DNA of 64,000 bases from Azolla caroliniana (lineage: Eukaryota > Polypodiophyta). Below are positions 29,087 to 40,857 of this stretch, in pieces. The stretch lies in the NCBI GenBank assembly GCA_043228905.1, contig JBHGNT010000003.1, positions 13,578,001 to 13,642,000 on the forward strand, in the 5' to 3' direction. How positions within the stretch are numbered: position 1 is the stretch's first letter; each line of letters begins with the position of its first letter. Under the pieces are notes generated by a model. The model ran no database searches. It had not been told where the DNA came from and saw only the letters and a list, made by a program, of their open reading frames with translations. The position numbers and the translations under genes were made by a program.

Positions 29087-31356
29087 CCTTTAGTTCATAC
29101 GTGTGGTTCTCGTGCAGGGAATCCATCTCATCCTGCATGGCACTCAACCACTTGAGGCTGTGGGTATCTCTCTTTGCTCCTTCGAAGCTTTCCGGCTCCC
29201 CCTCATCGGTTAGCAACACGTGCTCTGCATCCGGAAATCTCTAGGGGGCTCTTCCTTCTCTAAGAGGATATCTTCATCCTTGGTTTCTCACTATCGGTCC
29301 CTCCGTTTGTTTGTCATCCTCATCCAATTTGGGGTCTTGTCTAGTTCCAGTGTCTTCTTCTTCTTCTTCAGTCAGTTCAGTTTCTTGTTCGTATCCGGCC
29401 GGTTCGTCGAGTGTCATCCAGTTACCAGCTAACATCCGGTTTCCAACCGAGTATATACTTGTGTCCTCTAACCGGTTTTCATTGGATGATCCAGAGTTCA
29501 TCATCTTCTTCTCCGACTCCCAGTCAGCAATGGTTTTGTCTTCCATGAAGACTATGTCCCGGCTCCGGAACACCTTGTCGACCAGATCCCACACCCGGTA
29601 ATCGAACTCGTCATCTCCGTATCCAAGGAATATACATGGCCAAACTTCAGATCCAGCTTTGCTCTCTTATCGTTTTCCACATGCACGTAAGCGAGACACC
29701 CGAACACCTTCAGATGCCGGCAGGACACGTCCTTACCGGTCCATACTTTCTGTGGTGAGTCTCCGTCCAAGGGTACTGAGGGTGATCTGTTCATCACATA
29801 CATCGCCGTCGTCAGCGCCTCACCCCAAAACGTCTTGGGTAACTTGGCATGGACTAGCATGCTTCAGACTCTCTCCATTATGGTTCAGTTCATCCGTTCA
29901 GCCAACTCGTTTAGTTATGGCGTCTTCGGTGCGGTAAATTCGAGCCGGATTCCTTTCGAATGACAGTACTCCTCGAACTGCCCCTAGTATTCTCCTCCGT
30001 TATCTACTCGAACCGCCTTCAATTTCTGGCCGGTTTCTCTTTCCACTCTCGCGTGGAGTTCCTTGAAGACGGATAGCATCTGATTCTTCATCTTCAACGG
30101 TGAGACCCACAACTTCCGGCTGTGGCCATTTATGAATGTCACGAAGTATTGCGATCCGGCATGTGACTTCGTGTCCACTTGACACACATTGGTATGCACC
30201 AACTCTAGTGGTGCATTCCATCTCATTGGTGGTCTTGAACGGACGGAGGTTCGGTTTTGCTTGCTGGCAAAGCAATCGGTGCACTTCTCAAGGTGCACGT
30301 CTTTCACCTCGGAATGAGGTTTTCTTCGGCAAGTCTTCTCATCCCCTTTTGGCGCATGTGACACCGTCTTTTGTGTCGGATGCTATGTTTACTTCTTCCC
30401 GGCATATCCGGGCATTCATCAGGTACAATGTGTTGACCTTCCGGGTTCGAGCCACTATTAGGCTCCCTCTGCTGAACTTCATGACTCCATTCCGGATGCT
30501 ACCCATGTAGCCTTCATCATCCAGCCGACCGACTGATATGAGGTTCAGTCGAACCTTTGGAATGTGTCCGAAATCCTTCAACAACAACTTGCATCCGGTT
30601 GATATCGTCAACAACACATCTCCTATGCCGATAATTCGGCATGTACCTTCATTCCCCATCCGGACACAACCATGATCATCTGGGACTCGACGTCATTTCT
30701 GATCCGGTGTCAGGTGGAACGACACTCTGGAATCGACAACCCATGTTGTCTCATCGCCGACAAGGTTTAACTCATTCTCCTCGGTAATGAGCATTAGTGC
30801 CTATTCACTTGTCGCGATCGCTGATGTTCCTTTCTGATCCGGGTCTCTCTGGTCCGAACCGTTTCGGTCTGAACTCTTCTTCGAGGCGGTAGTGCAGGTT
30901 TCTTTCTCTTTTCGGAAATGCCGATAGTTCTTCTGGAAGTGCCCCAACTTCCGACCCGTAGAAGCAACTAGGCCTCCTCCTTGACTTCGACCTCATCCCG
31001 ATTAGTCCTAGTTTTGGGAACTCTGATACTGACCTCTTCCCCGGTTGTGGTCATCTTCCGTGACCAAAGCCTTCAGATCGGTTCCGGACTCCTGGTCCAT
31101 CCAGCAAGCTTCTTCATCCAACAAGCTTGACTTGACTCTTGCTAGGGGCAACTGCTTTCCTTCCGGCCCGACGTTGCCCAACGTGACAACTTATGTCTCC
31201 TAGCTATCCGGGAGGGAACCGAGTAGGAGCAATGCGAGTACCTCATCGAAGAGAGGTACTTCCAACGAGGTTGCTTGGTCTATTAGCCCCTGGAAGGCAT
31301 TCATGTGCTCCGCCATATTGGAGACGTCCTGGTACCGGAGCCTCACTAGCTTCCGT
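29087..31356 (-). pseudogene. Copia-1 gag (part), protease, integrase, start of RT; degenerate
   Basis: Read from 31356 leftward on the minus strand, this gives a capsid fragment, then a zinc knuckle in which a one-base insertion and Cys losses destroyed the CCHC (near 30950). The protease reads VVDSRVSFHL near 30720, so the DSG glycine is Arg. Pre-integrase and integrase follow (LEKCTDCFASKQN, VRVDNGGEY, MNRSPSVPLDG; 30400-29560). An acidic linker leads to the start of RT (SAMQDEMDSLHENHTYEL), cut at 29087 by Gypsy-A. Order and wording match Copia-3 throughout. Several frameshifts and stops are present. Confidence 0.88.
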
Positions 31357-31386
31357 TGTCGTGAAGAAAACCGTCCACAAACGGAA
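31357..31386 (+). repeat. Gypsy-D 5' LTR remnant (30 bp)
   Basis: It matches the first 30 bases of the 3' LTR (34099 onward) with one change. The sequence then switches to RT at 31387. Confidence 0.85.
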
Positions 31387-34025
31387 CATTGCGCTTCATT
31401 CAGGACCTGCAGCCGGTCAACAGAGTGACCATCCGGAACGCAGGAATCAGACCGACGATAGACGAGTTCGCGGAGGCCTTTGCCGGAAGGTCGATTTACT
31501 CGGTCGGTGATCTGTACTCGGGGTACGACCAGTTCCAGCTAGCCGTGGAGAGCAGAGACATTACGACGATGCGAACTCCCCTCGGCCTAGTGCGAATGTG
31601 TACCCTGCCACAAGGAGGGACCAACTCGGTGGCCCACATGGTGAATGCAATGAACAAAGTACTGAGGGATTGCATGCCGGACATCACCATGCCGTTTCTA
31701 GATGACATCCCCATCAAGGGGTGCCCGGTGGAAGAGAAGGACGAGACACTCGGGCCGGACGGATGCCGGCGATTCGTAGCAACACACATCGACGACTGCG
31801 AGAAGGTGCTACAAAGGCTAGAGGATGCGAGGCTCACCTTCTCCGGGGAGAAATCGGCCTTCGGGCAATCAGAAATCCTGGTGGTCGGGCATCTATGTGG
31901 ATCATATGGCCGGAAGCCGTCTCCAGCAAAGGTAGAAGCCATCTCCGCGATGAAGACCGACTGTAGCTCGGTTACGGAAGTTCGGAGGTTCCTGGGGGCA
32001 TGCGCGTTCTACCACATATGGATCCCGCATTACGCCCACATTGCGGAGCCACTATACGGGTTGCTGAAGAAGGGGCAAAGATTCGAGTGGCGAGACGAGC
32101 ACACGGAGTTGGTCCGGAAGCTGAAGGAAGCTCTTGCGGCATCACCGGCGCTCCGGAAGGCTGTCTACGAGAAGGGTACCCCGGTATACATAACGGTGGA
32201 TACGAGCCCGACCGGGATCGGATGGGTCGTCAACCAAGAAGATGAGGACGGCACCCGGTTCCCGATCCGATTCGGCGCTAAGGTCCTCAGTGAGCGACAG
32301 CGAGGGTACGCCCAGGTTAAACGCGAACTCTGGGGTATCGTTTCGGCGGTAAAGGCGGACAAAGACTACCTGATCGGGACAAAAGTGATTATCGAGACAG
32401 ATTGCCTGCCGATTCTCGGCATGGTTTCCGGATGCGCGACACCGGACCTGGCGATGCTTAGGTGGATAGCGTACATCAAGTCCCTGGACCCGGAGATACG
32501 ACACATTTCCGGAAAGGACAACGCCATGGCCGACATGCTTTCGAGGGCGAGGTTTGATGACGAGGGCGGCATGGTTTCGGAGGACGAAGAAGTCGGCATG
32601 GACTTCTTCGAGGCGGCGTACGTGACGACCGATGGGACAAGCACTCCGGCACTTAACGACTTCGACGAGAGCAAGTACGACGGCGAGTGGCTCCAGATCG
32701 GTGGATTCCTGAGGACAATGACGCCAGATGCTTCATGGACGAAGGACGAGGCCAACCGGATCCGGAAGAAAGCTTACCGATTCTTTCTCCGGGATGGATA
32801 CTTGTGGAAGCACCCGAAGAAGAGGGACGGCGCTCCGCTCCGGGTGGTGGCGATGAAGGAAGAACAGGAGGAGCTGCTGACGGCCTACCACGACAGCCCT
32901 TGGGCCGGACACCGTGGAACCTGGGCCATGTTCGAGAAGATAAAGGGGAAGTACTGGTGGCCGGGACTGTACCGGGACGTGCATCGATTCGTGACAACTT
33001 GCGAGAGCTGTCAGATGCACTCCATAGTCCGACACCGGGACGAACTTCACCCTACGTACCCTCCGACCATCCACTTCAAATGGATGGTAGACCTGGTAAC
33101 GATGCCGATAGGAGTAGGACAGATGCGGTATCTGGTCCTGGCTCGGGAAGATCTAACGAACCAGGTGGAAGGCTAGGCCCTTCAGAACAAAACGACTGCA
33201 GCCGTATGTCGGTTTCTGCTCGAGGACATAATATGCCGGTACGGGTGCGTCGGGAAGATCGTGGTTGATCGCGGGGAGTTGGATGCCGAAGAGGCCGAGG
33301 AGCTGTTTGACCGGTTAGGGGTCAAGCTCTCGCTTCCCACTGCGTACAATCCGGAGGCAAATGGGAAGGTGGAGCGCGGACACGGACCGATCGTCAAGGC
33401 GTTAGTTCGGGCATGCGGAGGTCAAGTCGGGAACTGGCTGCGGCTACTGCCTTACGCGTTGTGGGCTGACCGGACTACGCACACTTCGGTAACCGGATTC
33501 ATGCCGGCAGAGCTCATGTTTGGGCAGAAGCCGATCATGCCGATCGAACGTACGGTCTCCTCATGGGCAACCGTGGACTGGAGAGACGAGATGAGCCGGG
33601 AGGAACTGTTGACGGCGCGCATACGACAGCTCGAGCGGAGACTGGAGGACATGGAGCAGGCTGCGGAAAAGCTTCGGGTGGCCAGGACGAGGAACAAAGC
33701 CAGGTTCGACCGGACGCACCGGCTCCGACCGAAGAAGATCGAGGAAGGCGACTGGGTGCTAGTCTACGACAGCAGCCTCGACAACCAGCACCGAGCGACA
33801 CGGAAGTTCGCAAGAAGGTGGTTCGGGCCTTACGTGGTACAAAGCGCCAACGACAACGGGACGTACCATCTAGCGGAACTCGACGGCTCGAGAATGGCGG
33901 TACCGATAGCTGGGAAGCGGATCAAAACGTTCAAGAAGCGTCACGACGATGAGCCGGATCCGGATAACCTGGACCGGGACGACAGACGATCCAAAACCGA
34001 AGAAGAACCGACGAGTGGGGAATAA
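31387..34025 (+). pseudogene. Gypsy-D pol from mid-RT to integrase end
   Basis: A frame open from LRFIQDLQPVNRVTIRN carries RT (GDLYSGYDQFQL, MPFLDDIPIKG near 31690), RNase H (ITVDTSPTGIGWVV, ETDCLPILG, HISGKDNAMADMLSRA) and integrase. Integrase includes the H-H-C-C region near 32890-33010, VDLVTMP, VDRGEL and NGKVERGHG as the D, D, E set, and a GPY/F end RRWFGPYVVQS. Only one stop (TAG, 33174-33176, at an Arg codon) interrupts more than 870 codons. RT lacks its N-terminal third, and gag, protease and most of the 5' LTR are gone, so the copy cannot be autonomous. Confidence 0.92.
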
Positions 34026-34061
34026 AGGCTGGACCGGTTTTCTCCGTCCCAACTCGATTTG

Positions 34062-34098
34062 GCGCATGCCGGTGGATGCGCGGTTAGGTGGGGGTGGA
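34062..34098 (+). other. Gypsy-D pre-LTR hairpin and G-rich tract
   Basis: GCGCAT-GCCGGTGG-ATGCGC (34062-34081) and GGTGGGGGTGGA directly before the LTR are the same as in Gypsy-A, with the same 17-base spacing. Confidence 0.68.
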
Positions 34099-34741
34099 TG
34101 TCGTGAAGAAAACCGTCCACAAGCGGAATCGGTGCACCAGAGCGTAGGAACCGGCTCTTCATGCACGTGCGCCTTATGTTGTACATAGGAGATCCTAGGC
34201 GGGCAGATTCGGTAGGTAGGAAGTAAAGGGGAAACGACTCCTTCCTTGCCTATAAAAGGAGGGAGACGAGGAGGAGAAAAGGATCGCGGAGAGTCGAGGA
34301 CGAAGTGTTGTCGGTTTGCGTGCGAAGGCTTCTCTCTCTCTCTCTCTTTCTGGTTGCAAACGCCATAGCTTCCTTCTGTGCAGGTTTCGGGAGGCTCGCG
34401 CTGCTCTGAGGAATGCCCGAGTGCTTCCGGCAACACCTCCAACCTACTCTTTCCCCTCTGTGCGTTTACGAGCAGGTATCGGCATCTGTTCGCCGGCCTG
34501 TTCGGTTGTAACCGACTTTGTGTTTTGTTGTCTTCGTGTTCTTGTTGTTTGTCTTGTCAATACATACATACTCTCGTGTCTTTCTGTGTCGCTGTCCCAC
34601 TCGCGTCTTTGCGTCGAAGGGTCGTGTCCCTGTGAATCTACGCTCGCACGTAGTGCGTCTCTTCTCTTTCTCTCTTGCTCTTCGGTACAGGACCCCCGAG
34701 GTCCCGCCTCGCTCCACGCATCCGCGAGGAATACCTCGACA
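34099..34741 (+). repeat. Gypsy-D 3' LTR (643 bp)
   Basis: It runs TGTCGTGAAG to CCTCGACA. TATAAAA lies at 34251-34257, followed by GGAGGGAGACGAGG and a CT run near 34328-34350. The first bases and general layout match Gypsy-A, but most of the LTR has diverged. Confidence 0.9.
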
Positions 34742-34744
34742 CCG

Positions 34745-35181
34745 TGTAAAAAGAATAGTGTGCGGAAGCAATAGAAAACCAAACACAGAAACACAACTTT
34801 AATGGAGAGCTTGAATATACACAAAACGCGGGAGAGATGGACAGAGAGAGGGAATGCACACAAAACTCGATTAAAAAATAATACTCAGTTTGTACATAGG
34901 ATGTGCTCAGTGAGCACTTTTATACAAGTCCATACAGATTGACAGAAGTACTGACACGTACTTCAATGCTCATAAGTGAGCTCTACACTAACTCCCAAAA
35001 TATATTCCTACGCGGAATATCTTTCCAACGGCCTCGCGGTTGACGCACCGCTACGGCTTCTTGTTGCGTGTTGGTCTGCGCACCGGTTTACGCACCGGTC
35101 CAGCCTAACCGATCGATCCCAACCGATCCGGTTCTCGGCTTGCACGGCTGATCCGGCCAATGTTGAGCTTGTATCTCAACA
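34745..35181 (-). repeat. Copia-2 3' LTR (437 bp)
   Basis: On the minus strand it runs TGTTGAGATACAAGC to CTTTTTACA. A TATAAAA box (near 34925) is followed at once by GTGCTC-ACT-GAGCAC, a perfect palindrome also found at the same place in Copia-4. The polypurine GAGCTTGAGGGGGAG precedes the LTR. Confidence 0.87.
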
Positions 35182-37275
35182 CTCCCCCTCAAGCTCAACT
35201 TCAGGTTCCATCCGCTCTTCCAGATCTACGCTCCGGTTCCTTCTGGCTTCACGCCTTGCTCGCGGCTTGCGTGCTCGTGCGGCCCTTCTCAGCTCTGTTG
35301 CGGTTGTGGTGTTGGCGCTTCTTCTACAACCTTCTCTTCCACTTGGTCCTCAATTGATTCGGTGTATCCGAATCAAGCATCCGAACCGATTCGGCTTCCT
35401 CTGATCGGTTTTCGCTTTCATTCGAGTTGGTTGTCTCCAACTCGTCTTCGATCTTCCCGCCCTTGATGGCTTCGTCTCCCCCATGCTTGGTTGGCTTTGG
35501 TTCTCTCTTTCGATTGCTCCCCTTATATCCGCTTTCGGAATCTTCCGCGGATCCGCCCTTGGCTTCTTCAGCCAATCCGAAATCGAATTTGTCATCCGAC
35601 TCGGCATCGCGGTCTTCCGGAACTTCTCTCCCCCTTCTATGGTTATTCAGAACGTCTCTCCCCCTCAAGTTCAGCACGTCGAGGTGACGCAACCCAAGCG
35701 CACCCGAGAATTGCCGCAACTTGTCAGAACCAAGAGGGTTGGTGAAGATGTTGGCGGTTTGCTGATCCGTCGAAACATACTGAAGTTCGACTTCACCGAA
35801 GAGGACATGCTCACGGACGAAATGGTAGTGCACCTCAATGTGCTTAGTCCAGGCATGGAAGACGGGGTTCTTTGCTAGCTGGATGCTGCTGAGGTTGTCG
35901 CAGTAGATTGTCGTTGGATCGGATACCTCCACCTGCAGATCCTTAAGTAGCTGCTTCAACCATATGGCTTTGCATGTTGCGACAACCGCTCCTCTATACT
36001 CGGCTTCGGTGCTCGACAACGCAACTGTCGGCTGCTTCTTGCTACTCCACGCGATCGCATCACTCCCAAGAGAGAACATGAAACCGGACGTGGATCGGCG
36101 ATCGGTGACGTGGCCGGCCGAGTCAGCATTGCTGTAGCCGACCAACTACGGGGTTGTCCCGGTCCGATATAGTAGCCCCTGATCCTTAGTGCCGCTTACG
36201 TATCGTAGTATGGGTTGCGCACACTGAAGGTGCTCCTCGGTAGGTCACGCCATGAACTGACTAATCACCCCAACCAGGTAGTTGAGATCTAGTCGGATGA
36301 TGGTTAAGTATATAAGGCTTCCGACTATCTGTCGGAACCTTGTCGGGTCGCATACCTTTCCGGAATCGGGGCGAAGCTTGATGGTTCTATCCAGAGGAGT
36401 CGAGACGGACTTATAGTCAACCATCCCGAATTTGAAGAGCATACTCAGCATGTAATGCCGTTGGCTGATCAGTATGCCTTCGAGGCTGCGGATCACTTCG
36501 ATCCCGAGGAAGTAATGAAGGTCCCCCAGATCCTTCATGTCGAATGATGCCGCAAGCTGGAGCTTCACGCGGTCAATCTCACCTAGGTCGGCGCCGGTGA
36601 TGACAAAGTCATCAACATAAAGTAAGATGCTAACTAGCCCAAGTCGACCTTTCCGGATGAACAGTGAGGAGTCCGATTTTGACATCGGAAAGCCCATCCG
36701 ACGCACTCGTTGCGTGATCCTCGCGTTCCAGGCACGCGGGGCTTGCTTTAGTCCGTAAAGGGACTTCTTCAACCGGCACACCGTCGAGGTGTTCATTCCA
36801 GAGTGAAATCTAGGGGGTTGTACCATGTACACATGTTCCTCAAGCTCACCTTGCAGGAACACATTCTTTACATCCACCTCATGTAAGTGCCACCCCTTCG
36901 CCGCAACTACTGGGAGCAAAACGCGGATGGTCGTCATCTTCGCGACCGGTGCAAACGTCTCATCATACTCGATGCCATGTTGCTGCGCGTAGCCTTTCAC
37001 TACTAACTGGGCCTTGTATCGGTTGACCGAGCCGTAAGTGTTGTACTTGACCTTGTACACCCACCTACATCCGATCGGCTTCACACCTTTCGGTGCATCA
37101 ACCAGGTTTCATTTTTTGCCAATGCGCGCATCTCTTCCTCCATTGCGGCACGCCATGTACGCATTTGGGTAGTTGTCCGGCTCACACACTTCTGCTACAC
37201 GGGACACGTACGCATAGTGATGTGCCATGTACTCATTATATCCGCATTCTATCCGAACTACACAACAGGTTTCTT
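35182..37275 (-). pseudogene. Copia-2 RT and RNase H with a charged C-terminal extension
   Basis: The RT frame (37084 to 36245) has CRWVYKVKYNTYGSVNRYKA, VDVKNVFLQGELEEHVYM, LKKSLYGLKQAPRAWN and the catalytic ILLYVDDFVITG. After a stop at 36245-36247 the same frame carries RNase H ([48 protein letters not shown]). RNase H does not end the protein: about 120 acidic and basic residues follow to a stop at 35324. Another frame then reads an Arg-rich stretch to VELEGEC at the LTR edge. Copia-4 has a similar tail. The region 37085-37275 changes frame and is poorly conserved. Confidence 0.88.
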
Positions 37276-39889
37276 CTAGCGGGTAGATCGGCGTAACTGT
37301 TCATTAGCTGATGTTGAGGCTTTCTTGGCCGACTCAAACTTCACTCTCGAAGACCCATCATCACTTCCCTCGGAGTCGGACTCGCGTCGATCCGTCTCGT
37401 TCCTATCCGTGCCGTAATCCAACACCTTCTTCTTCCCTTTTTCCTTGCGTGTAAGCCGTCTCCTCAGCTTCCTGCATGGGGAATGCACAGCCGAGTCTCC
37501 ACTACTCGCCAACTCTTCTTCGGACTGGTCAAACCGACTCAGTCATCCATTCGGTCCACTTAACCGAAACGAGATCGGACTCTCTTCGAGGATCCCGATT
37601 TCACCCTCATCTGGAGGCACTTCAGCCTCGCTGACCTCATTGTCAGACCTCGGATTGGAGTTGAAGTCCGGAGTTGTAGGCAAGTACCAGGAAGTGGACT
37701 CGTCAAACACAACATCGCGGCTCACGTGAGGTTGTTTGGTTCGGGAGTTATAACATTTATAACCCTTATATTCGTCCGAATAGTCGACTAAGATACACTT
37801 ATTAGCTTTCGCGTCCAACTTCCTCCGTTTCTCCTTCGGCACATGCACATATGCAATGCTACCGAAAACTCTCAAGTGTTGTAGATTCGGCTTTCTTCCG
37901 AAGTACAACTCATGCGCTGACACTTTGTCTCCGATCCGATTCTGGATGTAGACCACGGTTCGTACCGCTTCAGCCCAAAAGAACTTGGGAAATCTCTTTT
38001 CTTCTATCATTGCCCACGCTACTTCCACAATCGACCGATTCTTCCTTTCGGCCACGCCGTTCTGTTCCGACGTATATCTACAACTGAATTCGCGCCGAAT
38101 TCCCATTTGTTGTAGATACCCGTTGAATTGACCGGAAAAGTACTCTTTTCCGCCATCCGACCGTAGGTACTTGATCTTTCTTCCTATTTCCCTTTCGACG
38201 AAACTCTTGAGGTCCCGGAAATAGTTGAAGACTTGACTCTTCTTCACAATGAGGTAGATCCACGTGTGATGTGTACAGTCGTCGATGAAGGAAACGAAAT
38301 ATCGACTCCCGCCAAGACTAATGTTCTGTGCCGGCCCCCATACATCGGAATGTATCAAGTCGAGCTTGTTCCAGCTCCAGTTACGCTTGTTAGGGAAAGG
38401 AAGTCTGTGTTGCTTCCCTAGATGGCAGGCTTCACAAATTTGTGCCTTCCGGCCGCTAAATTTGGGCAATCCGAACACCACCTGTTTCGATTGCAGGTCT
38501 TGAAGCCGTAGATAGTTGACGTGGCCTATCTGCTTGTGCCATAAGTCAATATCCGACTCGACTTCTTGTCCTTTCGCGAACATTGCGATGCCACCGTCAC
38601 TAGAGTCGAGGATAAACATCCTCTTGTCTCTGTGCCCTTGCGCAATAACTCGGCGTTCTTCCTCGATGAAGCACCCGAGATGCATAAACTGAACCTGCAT
38701 CCCATGGTCGACGATCTGTCTGACCGACATCAGATTCTTCGTGATTGTCGGGACATATAACACGTTCATAAGTTTTCTTGTTTGCCCGACATGGCTCAGG
38801 GGAACTTCACCGACATTCTTGATCGGATGCGGAGTGTCATCTCCCATTGCGACTACTCCCGGTTGCATCAGTTTCTCAAGGAATGAGAACCACTCCTTAT
38901 GGCTCGTCATGTGGTTTGACACGCCAGAATCAACGTACCACACCTCGTCCGATTTCGGGGTGGTCTTCTTCATCGAGTTAGCTTCGTGTCTCGTCACGAA
39001 GGTTGACCCTTTTTCGGCTTTTTCGGATCCTTCGGCGTAGTGCGATCGTTGTCGATTAACCTTGTCGGTTTGTCTGGAACTTGATCCAGATCTGGTCCTC
39101 TCCGAATCGGCGCGCTTCTTCCAACACTCGCTTTCCTTGTGGCCTTTCTTGCCACAATACTAGCATTCCGCGATGGATTTCCCTTGTCGGTTCTCGTCGC
39201 CTGGACTCCCCCTGTTTTCGGAGGGTCCGGAATTGCTGTCGGCATTACTTTGGTGCCTCCTTCCTCGGTCCCGTCGGCCGCTTCCATTGCGCACCGACTC
39301 GCCTCGTCCGCCATGACCATGAGGCCTATCTCCCTCCGTGTACAACATCTTGTTGTCGGCCTGCGTGCTCGTCGACGCACCTGCATGGTTCTCCTCTATA
39401 AGGAGCATCGACTGTAGGTCGAAAAACGACAACGTATTCTCCCATGTACACACAGTAGTTAAGAATGCTCCGAACTTTGACGCTAGTCCCCCGAGACAGA
39501 TTTGCACCATTTCGCCTTCCTCGATGTTCACATCGATGGAGGCTAAAGAGTCACATATATCTTTGATCTTCGAGGTGTAATCAGCCATCGACAAATCACA
39601 TTGTCGCAAGTTGCTCAACTCCTATCGGAGTTGGAGCTTTCTGGTTGTGGTGCTTGCGGCGAAAATCTTTTTCAGATTCCCCAAGCATCCTTTGGCGTTT
39701 TCGCATCCCGAATATAGCTCAGAAGTTGTTCGGCCACACAAGACACGAATCAGTAGAGAACTCTACTTGCCGACTGTTCCCAAGCCGGGAAGTCTTTGTG
39801 TGTCGAATCAGGTGATGTGTCATTTGTTCTATCGATGTAGCTCCAGTATCCATGCCTGAGGAGGTACTGGTGCATCTTGTACGACCAAG
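37276..39889 (-). pseudogene. Copia-2 gag, protease and integrase
   Basis: The N-terminal end of gag (39889-39620) is full of stops. From 39618 an open stretch gives the gag core (LASIDVNIEEGEMVQICLGG). The zinc knuckle has a TAG at 39160-39162 where its second residue should be (C-stop-YCGKKGHKESEC). The same frame continues through the protease (WYVDSGVSNHMT, DSG intact) and integrase: zinc region, SDVWGP, RSDGGKEY and SEQNGVAERKN (D, D, E intact). It stops at 37543. An acidic/basic linker follows in frame to 37276. This is the best-kept part of Copia-2. Confidence 0.9.
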
Positions 39890-39893
39890 ACGT

Positions 39894-40801
39894 TGTCGTG
39901 CCTTTCGGCTCCGGATCGTTGTGTGAGTTGGTTGGGAACCGCTGAGGTTTTGGACTAGGAGAAAGAAGAATATGAGATAAGGCTCCTTATGAATCGATTG
40001 CAAGAAAGAGAAATATTTGAAAGAAGATATGAAACTCGTGAATCCCACGAGTATAGTGTATTAATTGATACTTAGAATGTAAGAGAGAAATAGATGGAAA
40101 AAAATTCGTGAATCCCATGAATATATTAGATTGATCAAAATCCTTGTTAAATAATCAACAACCTCTATACATCTTTCTCTCTTTCTTATATAGTGTTGGA
40201 AGAGTCTAAGTTTATCACATGCAAGCATCATGCTTTTCCTATCTTTAGTTTTCATGCACACTGCATGTGCATGATTAGCTTTCTATCTCATCTTTTCTTC
40301 TAACTCGAGTGTCTATGCATGAATAACTTTTTGTACCATGCATGTCTAGAAATTTTACATGGGATAAAGTTTAGTATAACTTTAAAATTCATAATACCAT
40401 AGTATAATGATAAGGCTTAACATTATTAACATGGAGGTGCAAGGTTCGAATCTTGCCCTATGCATGTAATATATAATTTTATACTTTCTTCTATTTACAA
40501 ATATGTCTCTTCATCTGGTGAGAGACTCTTACCGGCCTTCTTCATCCGGCTCTTGCCGGTTTTGCTTCATCCGGTTCTCGCCGGTTTTCTTTATCCGGTT
40601 CTTACCGGATCCTTCTTACCGGTCCTCTTCGTCCGTTTCTCACCGACTCTCACCGGCCTTCTTCATCTGGCTCTTGCCGGTCTCCTTACCGGTTTCAGTC
40701 CTCACCGGTTCTTCCTTCCGGTTCTCACTGGGTACTCCATATCCTATCCGAAGAAACCAAAAATGTAATTTTTCACGTAGTGTGTGAATTACACTACGAC
40801 A
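39894..40801 (-). repeat. Gypsy-E 3' LTR (908 bp)
   Basis: On the minus strand it runs TGTCGTAGTGTAATTC to GGCACGACA, a TGTCG/CGACA inverted repeat. Bases 39894-40369 match the 5' LTR remnant at 51702-52170. It holds a minus-strand TATATAAG near 40186, many CATGCA motifs (40215-40345), a tRNA-like segment, and short CCGG-rich repeats near 40525-40730. Confidence 0.88.
40391..40462 (+). other. tRNA-like segment in the Gypsy-E LTR
   Basis: The plus strand shows TAGTATAATGATAAGG (A-box/D-arm-like). Thirty bases later GCAAGGTTCGAATCTTGC forms a perfect 5-bp stem around a GTTCGAAT loop, like a T arm with its B box. It runs antisense to Gypsy-E. It is not a complete tRNA. Confidence 0.55.
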
Positions 40802-40839
40802 CTCGCCCACTCCGAACCTGCACATCCTCCGGTATGTGC
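40802..40839 (-). other. Gypsy-E pre-LTR hairpin and G-rich tract
   Basis: On the minus strand GCACAT-ACCGGAGG-ATGTGC (40839-40820) forms a 6-bp stem. Eighteen bases including GGAGTGGGCGAG separate it from the LTR. Compared with Gypsy-A/D, the third pair is A-T where they have G-C, changed on both arms. Confidence 0.65.
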
Positions 40840-40857
40840 CGAAGTTCCCGATACTTG

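Larger units (their letters stand above)
1..31356 (-). mobile_element. Copia-1: decayed Ty1/copia element, split by Gypsy-A
   Basis: This is the oldest layer of the left half. The 3' LTR start, RNase H and most of RT lie at 1-1613. The start of RT, integrase, protease, zinc knuckle and part of gag lie at 29087-31356, and everything between is the Gypsy-A insertion. Its coding order and wording follow Copia-3 (44003-49344) closely enough to align codon by codon. The 5' end of gag and the 5' LTR are missing, because Copia-2 inserted in gag and the far side of that insertion was lost. Many stops and frameshifts show it is dead. Confidence 0.88.
31357..34741 (+). mobile_element. Gypsy-D: Gypsy-A relative lacking gag, protease and the start of pol
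   Basis: Only the first 30 bp of the 5' LTR remain, joined directly to the middle of RT. The rest of pol and a complete 3' LTR follow. Flanks CCGT (31353-31356) and CCGT (34742-34745) form the target duplication. The last base of the right copy is also the first base of the Copia-2 LTR, so it inserted exactly at the Copia-1/Copia-2 junction. Confidence 0.88.
34745..39893 (-). mobile_element. Copia-2: Ty1/copia element inserted in Copia-1 gag
   Basis: The 3' LTR (34745-35181), RNase H with a charged tail, RT, integrase, protease and gag follow in minus-strand order up to 39893, where Gypsy-E is inserted in gag. The 5' LTR and the right-hand Copia-1 flank are lost beyond Gypsy-E. It is a different family from Copia-1/3 and related to Copia-4. 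Confidence 0.9.

Noticed and set aside
34316-34774. 152-codon open frame in the Gypsy-D 3' LTR
   Set aside because: Lies in LTR leader with a CT run; Ser/Leu/Cys-rich and not conserved in Gypsy-A.
35427-35878. Plus-strand open frames across the Copia-2 tail
   Set aside because: Antisense to the RNase H extension; no homology.
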